Source of the DNA: Serratia surfactantfaciens
GTDB taxonomy: Bacteria > Pseudomonadota > Gammaproteobacteria > Enterobacterales > Enterobacteriaceae
Reading direction: 5' to 3'
DNA: 64,000 nucleotides
Assembly (NCBI RefSeq): GCF_001642805.2
Contig: NZ_CP016948.1
Span: 1,798,001 to 1,862,000, forward strand
Below the pieces are notes generated by a model. That model did not search any database, was not told where the DNA came from, and was given only the letters and a program-made list of their open reading frames with translations. Positions 25,199 to 34,922 of the stretch are shown here, one piece after another (positions within the stretch are counted from its first letter, which is position 1; the number at the start of each line of letters is the position of its first letter). A program made the translations under genes and the position numbers.

Positions 25199-25977
25199 AT
25201 TCTCGCTCTATAGCAGAGCCTCTTTCAATATAGTTTTGCCAATGAAAATGGGAATAGCCAGCGGGCACGGCTAAAAATCAGCCCGCTAGCATGGAATACA
25301 TCCCGCGCGAACGCATTAGGAATATTCCTGTTATTTATAAGCAGCCCTTATATTGCGACGAAAAATAAGTGATCCGACCACGATCGGATATTGCCATAAA
25401 AATTAATCAATCTTGATGTTTCTATTTGATGAAATGTTCAGGCGTTTTTATGCTCTCCCACCGGCTGTTCTGCCGGCTCTATGCGCCTTCACTGACAAAA
25501 ATCTCACTTATGGCGGCAATAACCGCCATTTTATGCACTCTCCAGCGGTAGTCGCAGCGCCGTTGGTCGGGGTTTAGCAGAAAAGTCATGATACAAATCA
25601 AGAAATGTTTTGTTTCATCTGTTGACACTTTGCTTACGTATAAGATAGCCTCGCGAATGAAAAGCATTAGAAAAACTGGATGATAAAACGAAATGCATCT
25701 ACAGCCTGATCCCCAGGCCCGGTCCCGATGGCCGGGCCATTCCGGCGCAACGGCGCCGGCAAGCGTACATTCGCCTCCTCTTTAGACGTCTGCGCCATAG
25801 GCGCCCGGCGCGGCGACATTCCTTTGTCTGCCAGCGCCATCTGCATCACTCAGCATGTCTGTTCATGCGGCCCGCGTCGGGCCTGCATGCGTTATCTGTC
25901 GTTTCACGATCGAGGGAGGTCGCAGGGCGGTTAAAACGTAAGTTTTCTTCTGGGTATAAATAAACATGGAGCGTAAA
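25199..25977 (+). other. Long non-coding region and structured leader of the SSP protease gene
   Basis: No convincing gene is seen. A TTGACA box lies at 25622. Beyond it the sequence holds several strong hairpins: GGCCCGG/CCGGGCC near 25717-25737, CGGCGC/GCGCCG near 25743-25756, and GGCCCG/CGGGCC near 25869-25882. Two very short ATG-started frames (from about 25658 and 25680, 8-9 codons) could be leader peptides but lack ribosome binding sites. The left half (25200-25600) is AT-rich and holds smaller inverted repeats such as ATGGCGG/CCGCCAT (25510-25529). Confidence 0.5.
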
Positions 25978-28900
25978 ATGATACTTAATAAAAGATTGAA
26001 GTTAGCGTATTGCGTTTTTCTGGGTTGTTATGGCTTATCCATTCATTCTTCTCTTGCCGCTTATCAGGATCCCGGTCGGTTGGGTGCGCCTGACAGTTGG
26101 AAAACCGCAGAATTTAATCGTCAATGGGGGCTTGCGGCGATTTCCGCCGAATATGCCTATGCCAGAGGCTACACCGGTAAAGGCGTCACTATCGGTATTA
26201 TCGATAATGCCATTCTTTCCCATTCTGAATTCGCCGGTAAACTGACGCGTCTGGATAACGGCAGTTATAATTTCTCATACGATAAACTAGATAATATGTC
26301 TTTCGGCGATCACGGCACGCACGTAGCCGGTATTGCTGCGGCTAAAAGAGATGGCGCTGGTATGCACGGCGTCGCTTTCGACGCGGATATTATCGGCACC
26401 AAATTGAATGATTACGGTAATCGCAACGGCCGTGAAGAGCTGATTCAGAGCGCGGCGCGCATCATCAGCAACAGCTGGGGGATTGCGCCGGACATTCGGC
26501 GAGACGCCAAGGGTGACATCATCTGGTTACCTAACGGCAGACCGGACTATGTGGCGTTCGTCAAAGGCGATGTGATCGGCGAAATGATGCGCAGCAAGTC
26601 CAGCGTGGAATGGGGCAGCCAACAGCCGGTGCCGACCGGCGCGCATAGCTCCATGTCGGCGCTGCTGCGTGCGGCCAGGCACGGTAAGCTGATCGTCTTC
26701 TCGGCAGGCAATTACAACAATTACAACATTCCCGAAGCGCAAAAGTCACTGCCTTATGCCTTCCCGGACGTGTTGAACAATTACCTGATCGTGACCAACC
26801 TGAGCGACGAAAACAACTTAAGCGTCTCTTCGACCAGCTGCGGTCAAACGGCGAGCTACTGCGTTTCCGCGCCAGGCTCCGATATATACAGCACGGTCGG
26901 CCGGTTGGAGTCTAATACTGGCGGCGCCGTTAATCGTGATGCTTACAATAAAGGCGAGCTGTCGGTTAATCAAAATTACGGCTTCAAATCCGGCACCTCA
27001 ATGGCCGCGCCGCATGTCAGCGGTGTCGCCGCCGTATTGATGCAACGCTTCCCTTATATGAGCGCCGATCAAATATCCGCCGTGATCAAAACTACCGCCA
27101 CCGATTTAGGCGTGCCCGGTATTGACAATTTGTTCGGCTGGGGGCGCGTCAATTTACGCGATGCGATCAACGGGCCGAAAATGTTTATCACCAAGGAGGA
27201 TATTCCACAGGAATATTATGTGCCGGGCTCCTATAGCGAAAAACAATTCGTGGTAAATATTCCCGGCCTCGGCAATACCGTTGAATCCGGCACCACGGTT
27301 GAGCGCCGCTGCACGTCGCGCGAGTGCGATTTCGATTCGTGGAGCAATGACATCACCGGCCACGGCGGGTTGACCAAAATCGGCGCCGGTACGCTGGAAC
27401 TGGCGGGGAACAATACCTATCGCGGTGATACCTGGGTGAAACAGGGCGCGCTGGCAATCAACGGCTCGGTGGTATCCAACGTCTATATCGAAAACGGCGG
27501 CACGCTGGCCGGCAGCGGCAGCGTGAATGCCTTCCGAGCTGGCCACGGCGGCAGCGTCGCGCCGGGCAACGGCATCGGCACGCTGCACGTGGTGAATGAC
27601 GCCGTCTTCGATCGCGGTTCGCAGTATAACGTGGAAGTGGCGGACAAAGGCCGCAGCGATAAGATCGCCGCGCGACGCGCTTTCCTCAACGGCGGCAGTG
27701 TGAACGTCAGCCTGGAGCGCAGCCAAAACCTGCTGTCGCAGAATGAGGCGCAGAGTCTGCTGGGCAACAAATACACCATCCTGACCACGACGGACGGCGT
27801 GACCGGTCGATTTGAAAACGCCAACCCATCGTACCCGTTCGTGAATGTCGCGCTGGATTATCAGGGCAATGACGTCGGCCTTGGCATCACGCGTACCGCC
27901 GCTCGTTTTGACAGCTTGGCCAGCACAGAGAACGAGAAAGCGGTAGCTCGTGCGGTGGAGACGCTCAACGCGGCGGAACCGGTCACGACAACGGCCCAAC
28001 GCGGCGTGACGATCTCTGCGGCTGAAGCGGCCAACCTGCTGCAAAGCGATGGCGGCGAGGCGCAAGCCGTGAGCGAAGAGGCGAGCATCGTGGCCGGCCA
28101 TCCGGTCTATGAAAGCTTCCTCGGCTTCACCTCAGCCCGAGATCTGCAGCAGGCGACCCGTCAGCTGTCTGGCCAGATCCACGCGGATATGGCTTCCGCC
28201 CAGATCAACGAAAGCCGTTACCTGCGCGATACCGCCACCGAGCGCTTGCGCCAGGCGGAAGGCCGCCGCGTCGCTACCGATATTAAAGCGGATGACAACG
28301 GCGCCTGGGCGAAACTGCTGGGCAGCTGGGGGCATGCTTCCGGCAACGACAACGCCACCGGTTACCAGACGTCCACTTACGGCGTGCTGCTGGGGCTGGA
28401 CAGCGAACTGTTCGACGACGGTCGGTTAGGGGTGATGACCGGGTATACCCGCACCTCGTTGGATGGCGGTTATCAGTCAGACGCACACAGCGACAACTAT
28501 CATCTGGGGCTGTACGGCGACAAACGCTTCGGCGCAGTGGCGCTGCGGGCGGGGGGCACTTATACCTGGCATCGCATCGACACCTCGCGCTCGGTGAACT
28601 ATGGCGCGCAGTCGGATCGCGAGAAGGCCAAGTATAACGCGCGCACCGGTCAGCTGTTCATCGAAAGTGGTTACGATTGGACGAGCGATGCGGTCAACCT
28701 TGAGCCGTTCGCCAACCTGGCGTACACCCATTACCGTAACGAGGGGATCACCGAGCAAGGCGGGGCGGCAGCGCTGCGCGGCGACAAACAAAGTCAGTCC
28801 GCCACCGCTTCGACGCTGGGTCTGCGCGCCGACACCCAGTGGCAAGCCGACAGCGTGGCGATCGCTCTGCGCGGCGAGCTGGGCTGGCAGCACCAGTACG

Positions 28901-29115
28901 GCAAGCTGGAGCGTAAAACGCAGCTGATGTTCAAACGCACTGATGCGGCGTTCGACGTGAACAGCGTGCCTGTGTCTCGCGATGGTGCGGTCCTGAAAGC
29001 GGGCGTGGATGTAGCGGTTAACAAAAACGCCGTCCTGTCCCTTGGCTACGGCGGGCAGCTGTCGTCCAACCACCAGGACAACAGCGTCAACGCCGGTCTG
29101 ACCTGGCGCTTCTGA
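25978..29115 (+). CDS. Extracellular serine protease SSP, subtilisin-type autotransporter
   Basis: 1045-residue type Va autotransporter, the length of S. marcescens SSP. The signal peptide is residues 1-27 (ends SSLA-A). The subtilase S8 passenger has its triad at Asp76 (IGIIDNAI), His112 (GDHGTHVAG) and Ser341 (GTSMAAPH). An autotransporter repeat (GHGGLTKIGAGTLELAGNNT) follows near residues 460-480. The C-terminal beta-barrel occupies about the last 270 residues and ends in the outer-membrane signature TWRF. The protease is exported through its own barrel and cleaved off. ATG 25978 follows GGAG; an upstream in-frame ATG at 25966 has none. Confidence 0.96.
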   Translation: MILNKRLKLAYCVFLGCYGLSIHSSLAAYQDPGRLGAPDSWKTAEFNRQWGLAAISAEYAYARGYTGKGVTIGIIDNAILSHSEFAGKLTRLDNGSYNFSYDKLDNMSFGDHGTHVAGIAAAKRDGAGMHGVAFDADIIGTKLNDYGNRNGREELIQSAARIISNSWGIAPDIRRDAKGDIIWLPNGRPDYVAFVKGDVIGEMMRSKSSVEWGSQQPVPTGAHSSMSALLRAARHGKLIVFSAGNYNNYNIPEAQKSLPYAFPDVLNNYLIVTNLSDENNLSVSSTSCGQTASYCVSAPGSDIYSTVGRLESNTGGAVNRDAYNKGELSVNQNYGFKSGTSMAAPHVSGVAAVLMQRFPYMSADQISAVIKTTATDLGVPGIDNLFGWGRVNLRDAINGPKMFITKEDIPQEYYVPGSYSEKQFVVNIPGLGNTVESGTTVERRCTSRECDFDSWSNDITGHGGLTKIGAGTLELAGNNTYRGDTWVKQGALAINGSVVSNVYIENGGTLAGSGSVNAFRAGHGGSVAPGNGIGTLHVVNDAVFDRGSQYNVEVADKGRSDKIAARRAFLNGGSVNVSLERSQNLLSQNEAQSLLGNKYTILTTTDGVTGRFENANPSYPFVNVALDYQGNDVGLGITRTAARFDSLASTENEKAVARAVETLNAAEPVTTTAQRGVTISAAEAANLLQSDGGEAQAVSEEASIVAGHPVYESFLGFTSARDLQQATRQLSGQIHADMASAQINESRYLRDTATERLRQAEGRRVATDIKADDNGAWAKLLGSWGHASGNDNATGYQTSTYGVLLGLDSELFDDGRLGVMTGYTRTSLDGGYQSDAHSDNYHLGLYGDKRFGAVALRAGGTYTWHRIDTSRSVNYGAQSDREKAKYNARTGQLFIESGYDWTSDAVNLEPFANLAYTHYRNEGITEQGGAAALRGDKQSQSATASTLGLRADTQWQADSVAIALRGELGWQHQYGKLERKTQLMFKRTDAAFDVNSVPVSRDGAVLKAGVDVAVNKNAVLSLGYGGQLSSNHQDNSVNAGLTWRF

Positions 29116-29142
29116 TCGCAGTTAACATGCTTCGCTTTATTC

Positions 29143-29173
29143 AGCCCTCATCGTGACGATGGGGGCTTTTTTT
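29143..29173 (+). terminator. Rho-independent terminator of the SSP gene
   Basis: AGCCCTCATCG and CGATGGGGGCT form an 11-bp stem (one G-T pair) with a 3-base loop, followed by seven T. It starts 27 bases after the protease stop. Confidence 0.88.
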
Positions 29174-29264
29174 GCGTCCAGACGGCGTTGAAACCTTCTT
29201 TGGCATGAGGCGATGCTTTCTGCGCGGCATATTCCCCCCCGGCCGGTGTTCGCCGCTGGGTAAA

Positions 29265-31583
29265 TCAATCAGAGGAAAGCAAACGCTGCTGCCAATCGCG
29301 CAATTGAGCCGGCGTGAGGGACGTAGCGGCGGCGACCACCTCGCGATGTTCCAGGGCGATTTCCCGGGCGCGCTGCAACGGCTCGGCGCTGAGGCATTGC
29401 ACACTTTGCCGCAGCGCCTGCTGCGCCTGTTCCAGTTCGTCAGCGCCAAGCTGCGCCAGCTCATGACGCATCTGCAGCAAGAATTCGTCAGTTAACTGCT
29501 GCAGCTGTTCAACGGTGAATGTCGGGGATTGCAGCGCAAACAGCAGGCCTTCGACATCGGCGCTGCGGTGAAAGGCGCATTGCACCACGTAACCGATGTT
29601 GCGCTCCACGCGCAGCCGCTGAAAATAGCGCGGCGCGTAAAGTTGGGCCAACACGCGCAGCGCCCAGCGGCCTTCGGCTGCATCGCTCTGCAGCGGGTAA
29701 AACCGTAGCAAGGCGTGTTCGGTGCCGCTTTCCGTCAGCGTGACGGGGCGATGAAGCGAAGGGGGCGGCCTCTGCGGCTCGGCGGTCACGGAATAGGGAA
29801 AGTCGTACAGCAAATGCGACAGCCGCCGCCGCAACTCGCTATCGCCGCCGATTAAGGCGGCATGCCATTGCGGCGGCGCCGCTGCCGGCCCGCACAACGC
29901 CGCCGGCAATTGGGCCAGCAGGCGGCGAATGGCGACGGCGTTTTGTTGTTCCGACTGGGCGAGGCGCAGGTTTCTTTCTGCTTCATCGAGGATAGCCGGC
30001 GGCAAGGCCGCCAGCGCGCGGTTCACGACGTTCAGGCCGTGACCGATCAGCGCCTCGCTGCCCGCCAACTGCAGCAACCACAGGCCCTGATGGCGCGTGA
30101 AGCTTAAATGCCCCTCCCGATGCGCGAGCTCCGCCGCCCCGGTGCGCAGCGCCGCCTGTAAACCATAGGCTTGCTGCTCGCTGAATGCGCTGGACTGCGA
30201 GGGGCGCAGCAGCAACACCGGTTGCGCCGCCTCGGGGTGCAGATGTCGCAGCGGCGCCTGGCCGACTGGCAAGTTCGGGATCGGCAACGCCGCGGAGGAG
30301 GAGAAAAAGCGGAACGGTTCCGTTGCGGGCGTCAGCGCGGCGCAGGCGAAAGGGGTGAGCGCCAGCGGCAGCCCCTGAATTTCGCGCGTTTCGCCGCCGT
30401 TTTCGGGCCACACGGCTAGCCGGCGACGCGGCGCGCTCATCAGCGCCGAAATATGCCGTGGCCAATCGTCGTTCGGCTCAGTCGGCGGCAGCCCAAACGC
30501 TCTGGCGCGCAGTTGTTCGAGTGGCGCCAAACGCTGAAAGTCGCGATTTGCCAGCTGCCCGAAATGTTCGAGCTGCGCCGGCGTCAGCGAGCGCAGCGCC
30601 TGCAGCCACGCCAACAGGGCGCTTTCGATGCGGGCGGCTTCAACGGCTGTCCCCTGATTGACGGTGAAGATAAAACTCAGCAGGGCGCTGTTTTCGCCGC
30701 AGCGGGAATAATCCAGCCGCGCGGCGTCGCACCACGCGTGAGCGCGCAGCCGGGCCAACAACCCGCCAGGGGCTTCATCCTGCAGCAGACGCTCCAGTCG
30801 CCGCAGCCAGCCGCGTGAGCGGGGGGCCGGCAGGGAAAAGACCAGCCTCAGCTGCGGCACGCCGGGGAGATGCAGAGCGTAATCCGCCACGGCGGTCAGC
30901 GGCGGCGATGGTTGGCGCGGGGCGGCAGCGTCCGGCGGCAAACGGCTGGCGCAGCGCTGCGCCAGCGCATGCAACTGTTCCAGCGATTGCGGGCCTTGCA
31001 GCCACAGCGTCATGTTTGGCGCTCGGTAGTACTGACGGTGAAACTGGCGCAGCGCCTGTTGCAGTGCGGAAATATCGCTGCCGAAAGCGGCGCGGCTGCC
31101 GATGTGAAAGCGGTGCAACGCGTCAAGGCCGCTGAACATTTGCCGCTGCGCCGCTTCGCAGCGGGTTTCAACATCGGCGCGCAGTAAGCGGTATTCGGCG
31201 TCGATAATCTCGATCTCCTGAGCGATCGCCTCCGCCGTCAACTGCGGGGCGGCCAGCATATCGCTCAGCCGAGCCCACCCTTCAGCCAGGTGGTCAGCGC
31301 CCACCTCAAAGAAGAATGCGGTTTGCGTGGCCAGGGTCGTGGCGTTTAACCGGCCGCCGACCGACGGCGCCCAGCCCATCAGGCCATCCAGCGCGCTGAA
31401 ATTCACGCTGCCGCGAAACAGCAGGTGCTCCAGCAGATGCGCCAGGCCCGGCCAGGCGGCCGGCGCCTGAAAGCTGCCCGCTTCAATGCGCACCAGCGCG
31501 GCGGCGGCCTCGGCGGCAGGGGTGCTTATCGCCTTGACGGCCAAACCGTTGGCGAGCTGCCACGAGGCAGCGGCGAGTGTCAT
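29265..31583 (-). CDS. pqqF: PqqF, M16 zinc peptidase of PQQ biosynthesis
   Basis: 772-residue insulinase-type (M16) metallopeptidase. The inverted zinc motif HLLEH in GLAHLLEHLLFRG lies near residue 48, with the distal Glu in the helix around EIEIIDAEYRLL. PqqF cuts the modified PqqA peptide free during synthesis of the cofactor pyrroloquinoline quinone. It is the last gene of the pqqABCDEF operon, and its ATG lies 3 bases after the pqqE stop. The C-terminal half carries the inactive M16 repeat, as usual for this family. Confidence 0.93.
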   Translation of the reverse strand: MTLAAASWQLANGLAVKAISTPAAEAAAALVRIEAGSFQAPAAWPGLAHLLEHLLFRGSVNFSALDGLMGWAPSVGGRLNATTLATQTAFFFEVGADHLAEGWARLSDMLAAPQLTAEAIAQEIEIIDAEYRLLRADVETRCEAAQRQMFSGLDALHRFHIGSRAAFGSDISALQQALRQFHRQYYRAPNMTLWLQGPQSLEQLHALAQRCASRLPPDAAAPRQPSPPLTAVADYALHLPGVPQLRLVFSLPAPRSRGWLRRLERLLQDEAPGGLLARLRAHAWCDAARLDYSRCGENSALLSFIFTVNQGTAVEAARIESALLAWLQALRSLTPAQLEHFGQLANRDFQRLAPLEQLRARAFGLPPTEPNDDWPRHISALMSAPRRRLAVWPENGGETREIQGLPLALTPFACAALTPATEPFRFFSSSAALPIPNLPVGQAPLRHLHPEAAQPVLLLRPSQSSAFSEQQAYGLQAALRTGAAELAHREGHLSFTRHQGLWLLQLAGSEALIGHGLNVVNRALAALPPAILDEAERNLRLAQSEQQNAVAIRRLLAQLPAALCGPAAAPPQWHAALIGGDSELRRRLSHLLYDFPYSVTAEPQRPPPSLHRPVTLTESGTEHALLRFYPLQSDAAEGRWALRVLAQLYAPRYFQRLRVERNIGYVVQCAFHRSADVEGLLFALQSPTFTVEQLQQLTDEFLLQMRHELAQLGADELEQAQQALRQSVQCLSAEPLQRAREIALEHREVVAAATSLTPAQLRDWQQRLLSSD

Positions 31584-31585
31584 GG

Positions 31586-32722
31586 TCAGCCCTTGAAGAT
31601 CAAACGGGAGTTGGTCTGATTACGAAAACGCAGCTGATCGATACCGACCTGCGAGCGATTCGCCGCTTCCCGCGCCGCCAGGATGGTGCCATGGTGCGGC
31701 GATTTGCCGCACACCGGATCGGCGTTGTCGGCGTTGCCCGTCAACATGAACGCCTGGCAGCGGCAACCGCCGTAGTCCTTCTCTTTCTCCGAACAGGAGC
31801 GGCAGGGCTCCGGCATCCAGTCATAGCCGCGATAGCGGTTAAAGCCGAACGAGTGGTACCAGATATGCTGCAGATCGTGCTCCAGCACCGACGGGAATGC
31901 GATCGGCAGCTGACGGGCGCTGTGACAGGGTAACGCCATGCCTTCCGGCGTCACGCTCATGAAGATCGCCCCCCAGCCGCCCATGCAACCTTTGGGACGC
32001 TCCTCGTAATAATCCGGCGTGACGAACAGCAGGTTAGCCAGCTTACCGTCGGCGGCCATGCGTTCGCGATAGCGTTTCACCACCGCTTCAGCGTCGGCGA
32101 TCTGCTCGCGGGTCGGCAACAGGCCCTCGCGATTCAGATGCGCCCAGCCGTAGAACTGGCAGGTCGCCAGCTCGACGTCGTCGGCATCCAGCTGGATCGC
32201 CAGTTCGATAATGCGATCGATCTGGCCGATGTTATGGCGATGCAACACGAAGTTGAGCACCATCGGGTAGCCGAGCGCCTTGACCGCCCTGGCCATTGCC
32301 AGCTTTTGCTGGAACGCCTTGGCCGAGCCCGCCAGCGCGGCGTTCAGCGTTTCGTCGCTGGCCTGAAAACTGATCTGGATATGGTCCAGACCGGCGTCGG
32401 CGAAGGTTTGCAGTTTCTTCTCGGTCAGGCCGATGCCGGAGGTGATCAGGTTGGTGTAGAAGCCGAGATCGCGCGCGGCGGCGATAAGTTCAGGCAGGTC
32501 TTTACGCACCAACGGCTCGCCGCCGGAGAAACCGAGTTGTACGCTGCCCATCGCCCGCGCCTGGCGAAACACCGCGATCCATTGTTCGGTCGTCAGCTCT
32601 TTTTCCTGTGCGGCAAAATCGAGCGGGTTGGAGCAGTAAGGACACTGCAGCGGGCAGCGATAGGTGAGCTCCGCCAGCAGCCAGAGCGGCGGATTGACCG
32701 TCGGCGCGCGTGGCTCAGTCAC
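31586..32722 (-). CDS. pqqE: PqqE, radical SAM enzyme cross-linking PqqA
   Basis: 378-residue radical SAM protein with the cluster motif C-x-x-x-C-x-x-C in [14 protein letters not shown] (residues 20-33). The C-terminal SPASM region has clustered cysteines ([20 protein letters not shown] and a later DPVCG). PqqE forms the carbon-carbon bond between Glu and Tyr of PqqA, with PqqD as peptide chaperone. It overlaps pqqD by 8 bases. Confidence 0.96.
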   Translation of the reverse strand: MTEPRAPTVNPPLWLLAELTYRCPLQCPYCSNPLDFAAQEKELTTEQWIAVFRQARAMGSVQLGFSGGEPLVRKDLPELIAAARDLGFYTNLITSGIGLTEKKLQTFADAGLDHIQISFQASDETLNAALAGSAKAFQQKLAMARAVKALGYPMVLNFVLHRHNIGQIDRIIELAIQLDADDVELATCQFYGWAHLNREGLLPTREQIADAEAVVKRYRERMAADGKLANLLFVTPDYYEERPKGCMGGWGAIFMSVTPEGMALPCHSARQLPIAFPSVLEHDLQHIWYHSFGFNRYRGYDWMPEPCRSCSEKEKDYGGCRCQAFMLTGNADNADPVCGKSPHHGTILAAREAANRSQVGIDQLRFRNQTNSRLIFKG

Positions 32723-32993
32723 GGAAGGTCACCCATTTTTGTTCGTAGGCGCGCTGGAAAAACTCCAGCACGTCATCCGCCAACCCCTCGGCGCCGGGGA
32801 AGCGGGCGTTCAGCTGCGCGATGATGCCGTTCAGCGTGGTGTGGCCGTCGACCAGCTGTAAAATGGCGGCGGCGCTGTCGTTCAGTTTGGCCATGCCCTC
32901 CGGATAGAGGATCACGTGGCTATTTTGCACCTGCTCCCATTGCAGGCGGTAGCCGCGGCGGAAGACCGGGGTGTGTTCAGGATTCGGCGTCAT
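32715..32993 (-). CDS. pqqD: PqqD, PqqA-binding chaperone (RRE domain)
   Basis: 92-residue PqqD, the founding member of the RiPP recognition element fold. Typical stretches are [20 protein letters not shown] (winged-helix start) and [19 protein letters not shown]. It holds PqqA and presents it to PqqE. The frame is open much further upstream, but ATG 32993 overlaps the pqqC stop (TAATG), giving coupled translation and the standard length. Confidence 0.95.
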   Translation of the reverse strand: MTPNPEHTPVFRRGYRLQWEQVQNSHVILYPEGMAKLNDSAAAILQLVDGHTTLNGIIAQLNARFPGAEGLADDVLEFFQRAYEQKWVTFRD

Positions 32994-33748
32994 TACACCA
33001 GCCTCTGGTTGTGCCATACCCGCGCGGCGGTCACGCTGTGGTAAGGCGGGCGGTTCAGGGTATAGGCCATGCTCATGGCGTCCAGCATGCTCCATAAAAT
33101 ATCCAGCTTGAACTGCAGGATTTCCAACATGCGCTGCTGCTTTTCGACGGTATCGCAATAGTCCAGCGCCAGCGCCAGACCGTGTTCCACATCGCGATTG
33201 GCCTGGCCGAGGCGGCTGCGGAAATAGTCGTAGCCGGCGGCGTCGATCCACGGGTAGTGCTGCGGCCAGCTGTCGAGGCGCGACTGGTGGATCTGCGGCG
33301 CGAACAGTTCGGTCAGCGAGCTGCAGGCCGCTTCTTGCCAGCAGGCGCGGCGCGCAAAATTGACGTAGGCATCCACCGCAAAGCGCACGCCCGGCAGCAC
33401 CAGCTGTTCAGAAAGCAGGGCGTCGCGCTGCAGCCCGACGGCCTCGCCCAGACGCAGCCAGGCTTCGATGCCGCCTTCGCTGCCGCCGTAGCCGTCGTGA
33501 TCCAGGATGCGCTGCACCCATTTACGGCGGGTTTCCGGCTGCGGACAGTTGGCCATGATCGCCGCATCCTTGATCGGAATGCTGGTCTGGTAGTAGAAAC
33601 GGTTGGCCACCCAGCCCTGGATCTGCTCGCGGGTCGCTTCGCCGTTGTGCATCGCGATGTGGTACGGGTGGTGAATGTGGTAATAAGCGCCTTTGGCGCG
33701 CAGCGCCGCTTCAAATTCCTGCGGAGTCAGGGGGAGTGGTTGCGTCAT
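32993..33748 (-). CDS. pqqC: PqqC, pyrroloquinoline-quinone synthase
   Basis: 251-residue cofactor-free oxidase catalysing the last ring closure and eight-electron oxidation to PQQ. Signature blocks are [46 protein letters not shown] and [14 protein letters not shown]. All these positions are typical of the TENA/PqqC fold. Its stop overlaps the pqqD start, and it lies 9 bases after pqqB. Confidence 0.97.
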   Translation of the reverse strand: MTQPLPLTPQEFEAALRAKGAYYHIHHPYHIAMHNGEATREQIQGWVANRFYYQTSIPIKDAAIMANCPQPETRRKWVQRILDHDGYGGSEGGIEAWLRLGEAVGLQRDALLSEQLVLPGVRFAVDAYVNFARRACWQEAACSSLTELFAPQIHQSRLDSWPQHYPWIDAAGYDYFRSRLGQANRDVEHGLALALDYCDTVEKQQRMLEILQFKLDILWSMLDAMSMAYTLNRPPYHSVTAARVWHNQRLV

Positions 33749-33757
33749 GGCGATACC

Positions 33758-34669
33758 CTACAGTTCGATGTTCATGCCGTCCCAGCTCACTTCGATGCCG
33801 GCGGCGGTCAGACTTTGCCGCTCTGCCGAGTCTTCATTGAGGATCGGGTTGGTATTGTTAATGTGGATCAGGATCTTGCGTTTGGCGGGCAAGGCGCTGA
33901 GCAGGGCCGCCAGCCCGTGCTCTTCCGCTAGCGCCAGGTGCCCCATATCCTTGCCGGTGTTGCGCCCCACGCCGGCGTTGGCCAGCTCATTGTCGCGCCA
34001 CAGCGTGCCGTCGATCAGCAGGCAGTCGGCGCGGCGCAGCCAGGGCATCAGCGCTTCGTCCGGTTCACCGAGGCCCGGCGCATACAGCAGGCCGACCCCG
34101 CGCGCGATATCTTCGATGAACAGCGCCACATTGTGGCCCGGCAGCGGGCGATCGCGGTACGGCGAATAGGGCGGCGCGTTGCTGAGCAATGGAATGGCGG
34201 TAAAGTGTACGTTCGGGCAGACCGCCGTGTGAAAAGGTTCACCGGGCGTTACCGGGTGGTGAATCAACCCGCCGTTCCAGTGGGAGAGCATGGGAAACAC
34301 CGGGAAGCCGGTGCTGAGATCGTCATGCACTTCAGGTGTGCACCAGACGTGGTGCGGGCACCCCTCACGCAAATTGAGCAAGCCCGCGCTGTGATCGATC
34401 TGGCTATCGGTCAGCACGATCGCGCCGATACCGGTGCCGCGCAGCACGTCGGGATTGTTCAATTCGGGCGAAGCCAGCAGCTGATGGCAAATGTCCGGGG
34501 ACACGTTGCACAGCACCCAGTTTTTACCGTCATCGCTGACGGCGATGGAGGACTGCGTGCGGCGCGTGGCGGTGATGCTGTGGTCGCGAACGCCGCGGCA
34601 GTTGTCGCAGTTGCAATTCCACTGGGGAAAGCCGCCGCCCGCCGCCGAGCCGAGAACTTTTATCTGCAT
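33758..34669 (-). CDS. pqqB: PqqB, metallo-beta-lactamase-fold oxygenase of PQQ biosynthesis
   Basis: 303-residue protein with the MBL fold. It begins [20 protein letters not shown], followed by CDNCRGV. The metal-site residues appear in [26 protein letters not shown] and [12 protein letters not shown]. PqqB is proposed to hydroxylate the PqqE-crosslinked intermediate. It is separated from pqqA by 58 bases containing a hairpin. Confidence 0.96.
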   Translation of the reverse strand: MQIKVLGSAAGGGFPQWNCNCDNCRGVRDHSITATRRTQSSIAVSDDGKNWVLCNVSPDICHQLLASPELNNPDVLRGTGIGAIVLTDSQIDHSAGLLNLREGCPHHVWCTPEVHDDLSTGFPVFPMLSHWNGGLIHHPVTPGEPFHTAVCPNVHFTAIPLLSNAPPYSPYRDRPLPGHNVALFIEDIARGVGLLYAPGLGEPDEALMPWLRRADCLLIDGTLWRDNELANAGVGRNTGKDMGHLALAEEHGLAALLSALPAKRKILIHINNTNPILNEDSAERQSLTAAGIEVSWDGMNIEL

Positions 34670-34698
34670 GTCTAAACCAGAAGAAAAGGGAAAGAAAT

Positions 34699-34717
34699 GC
34701 CCGCGCGAAAGGCGGGC
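34699..34717 (-). terminator. Hairpin between pqqA and pqqB
   Basis: GCCCGC and GCGGGC pair around a 7-base loop, and on the transcribed strand ATTTCTTT follows. This looks like a partial terminator that would give excess pqqA message over the rest of the operon, as needed for a peptide substrate. Confidence 0.65.
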
Positions 34718-34727
34718 AGACGGGCGA

Positions 34728-34805
34728 TTAACGGTTGGAAATGTACAGTGTCACTTCCAGCCCCAGACGCAGGTCAACAAACTCAGGTTTAGTCCAGGTA
34801 GTCAT
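34728..34805 (-). CDS. pqqA: PqqA, precursor peptide of PQQ
   Basis: 25-residue peptide starting [16 protein letters not shown] and ending in EVTLYISNR. The Glu17-x-x-x-Tyr21 pair, conserved in all PqqA, supplies the atoms of the cofactor. AGGAG precedes the ATG. The peptide is slightly longer at its N-terminus than the 23-residue Klebsiella form as I recall it. It is the first gene of the pqq operon. Confidence 0.97.
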   Translation of the reverse strand: MTTWTKPEFVDLRLGLEVTLYISNR

Positions 34806-34922
34806 AGCGGTGCTCCTTTGCATGCATCGTGATAGTTCGAAGCCAATGAGAAAGATTCGCATTAGGCTGGTCCAATGTTGACGAAATGTGACGGAGATCG
34901 CAACCTTTAAAGCGTAACCGGG

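Noticed and set aside
27154..28101. Long minus-strand open frame inside the SSP gene
   Set aside because: The plus strand encodes a complete autotransporter here; the opposite frame is an Arg/His-rich shadow without motifs.
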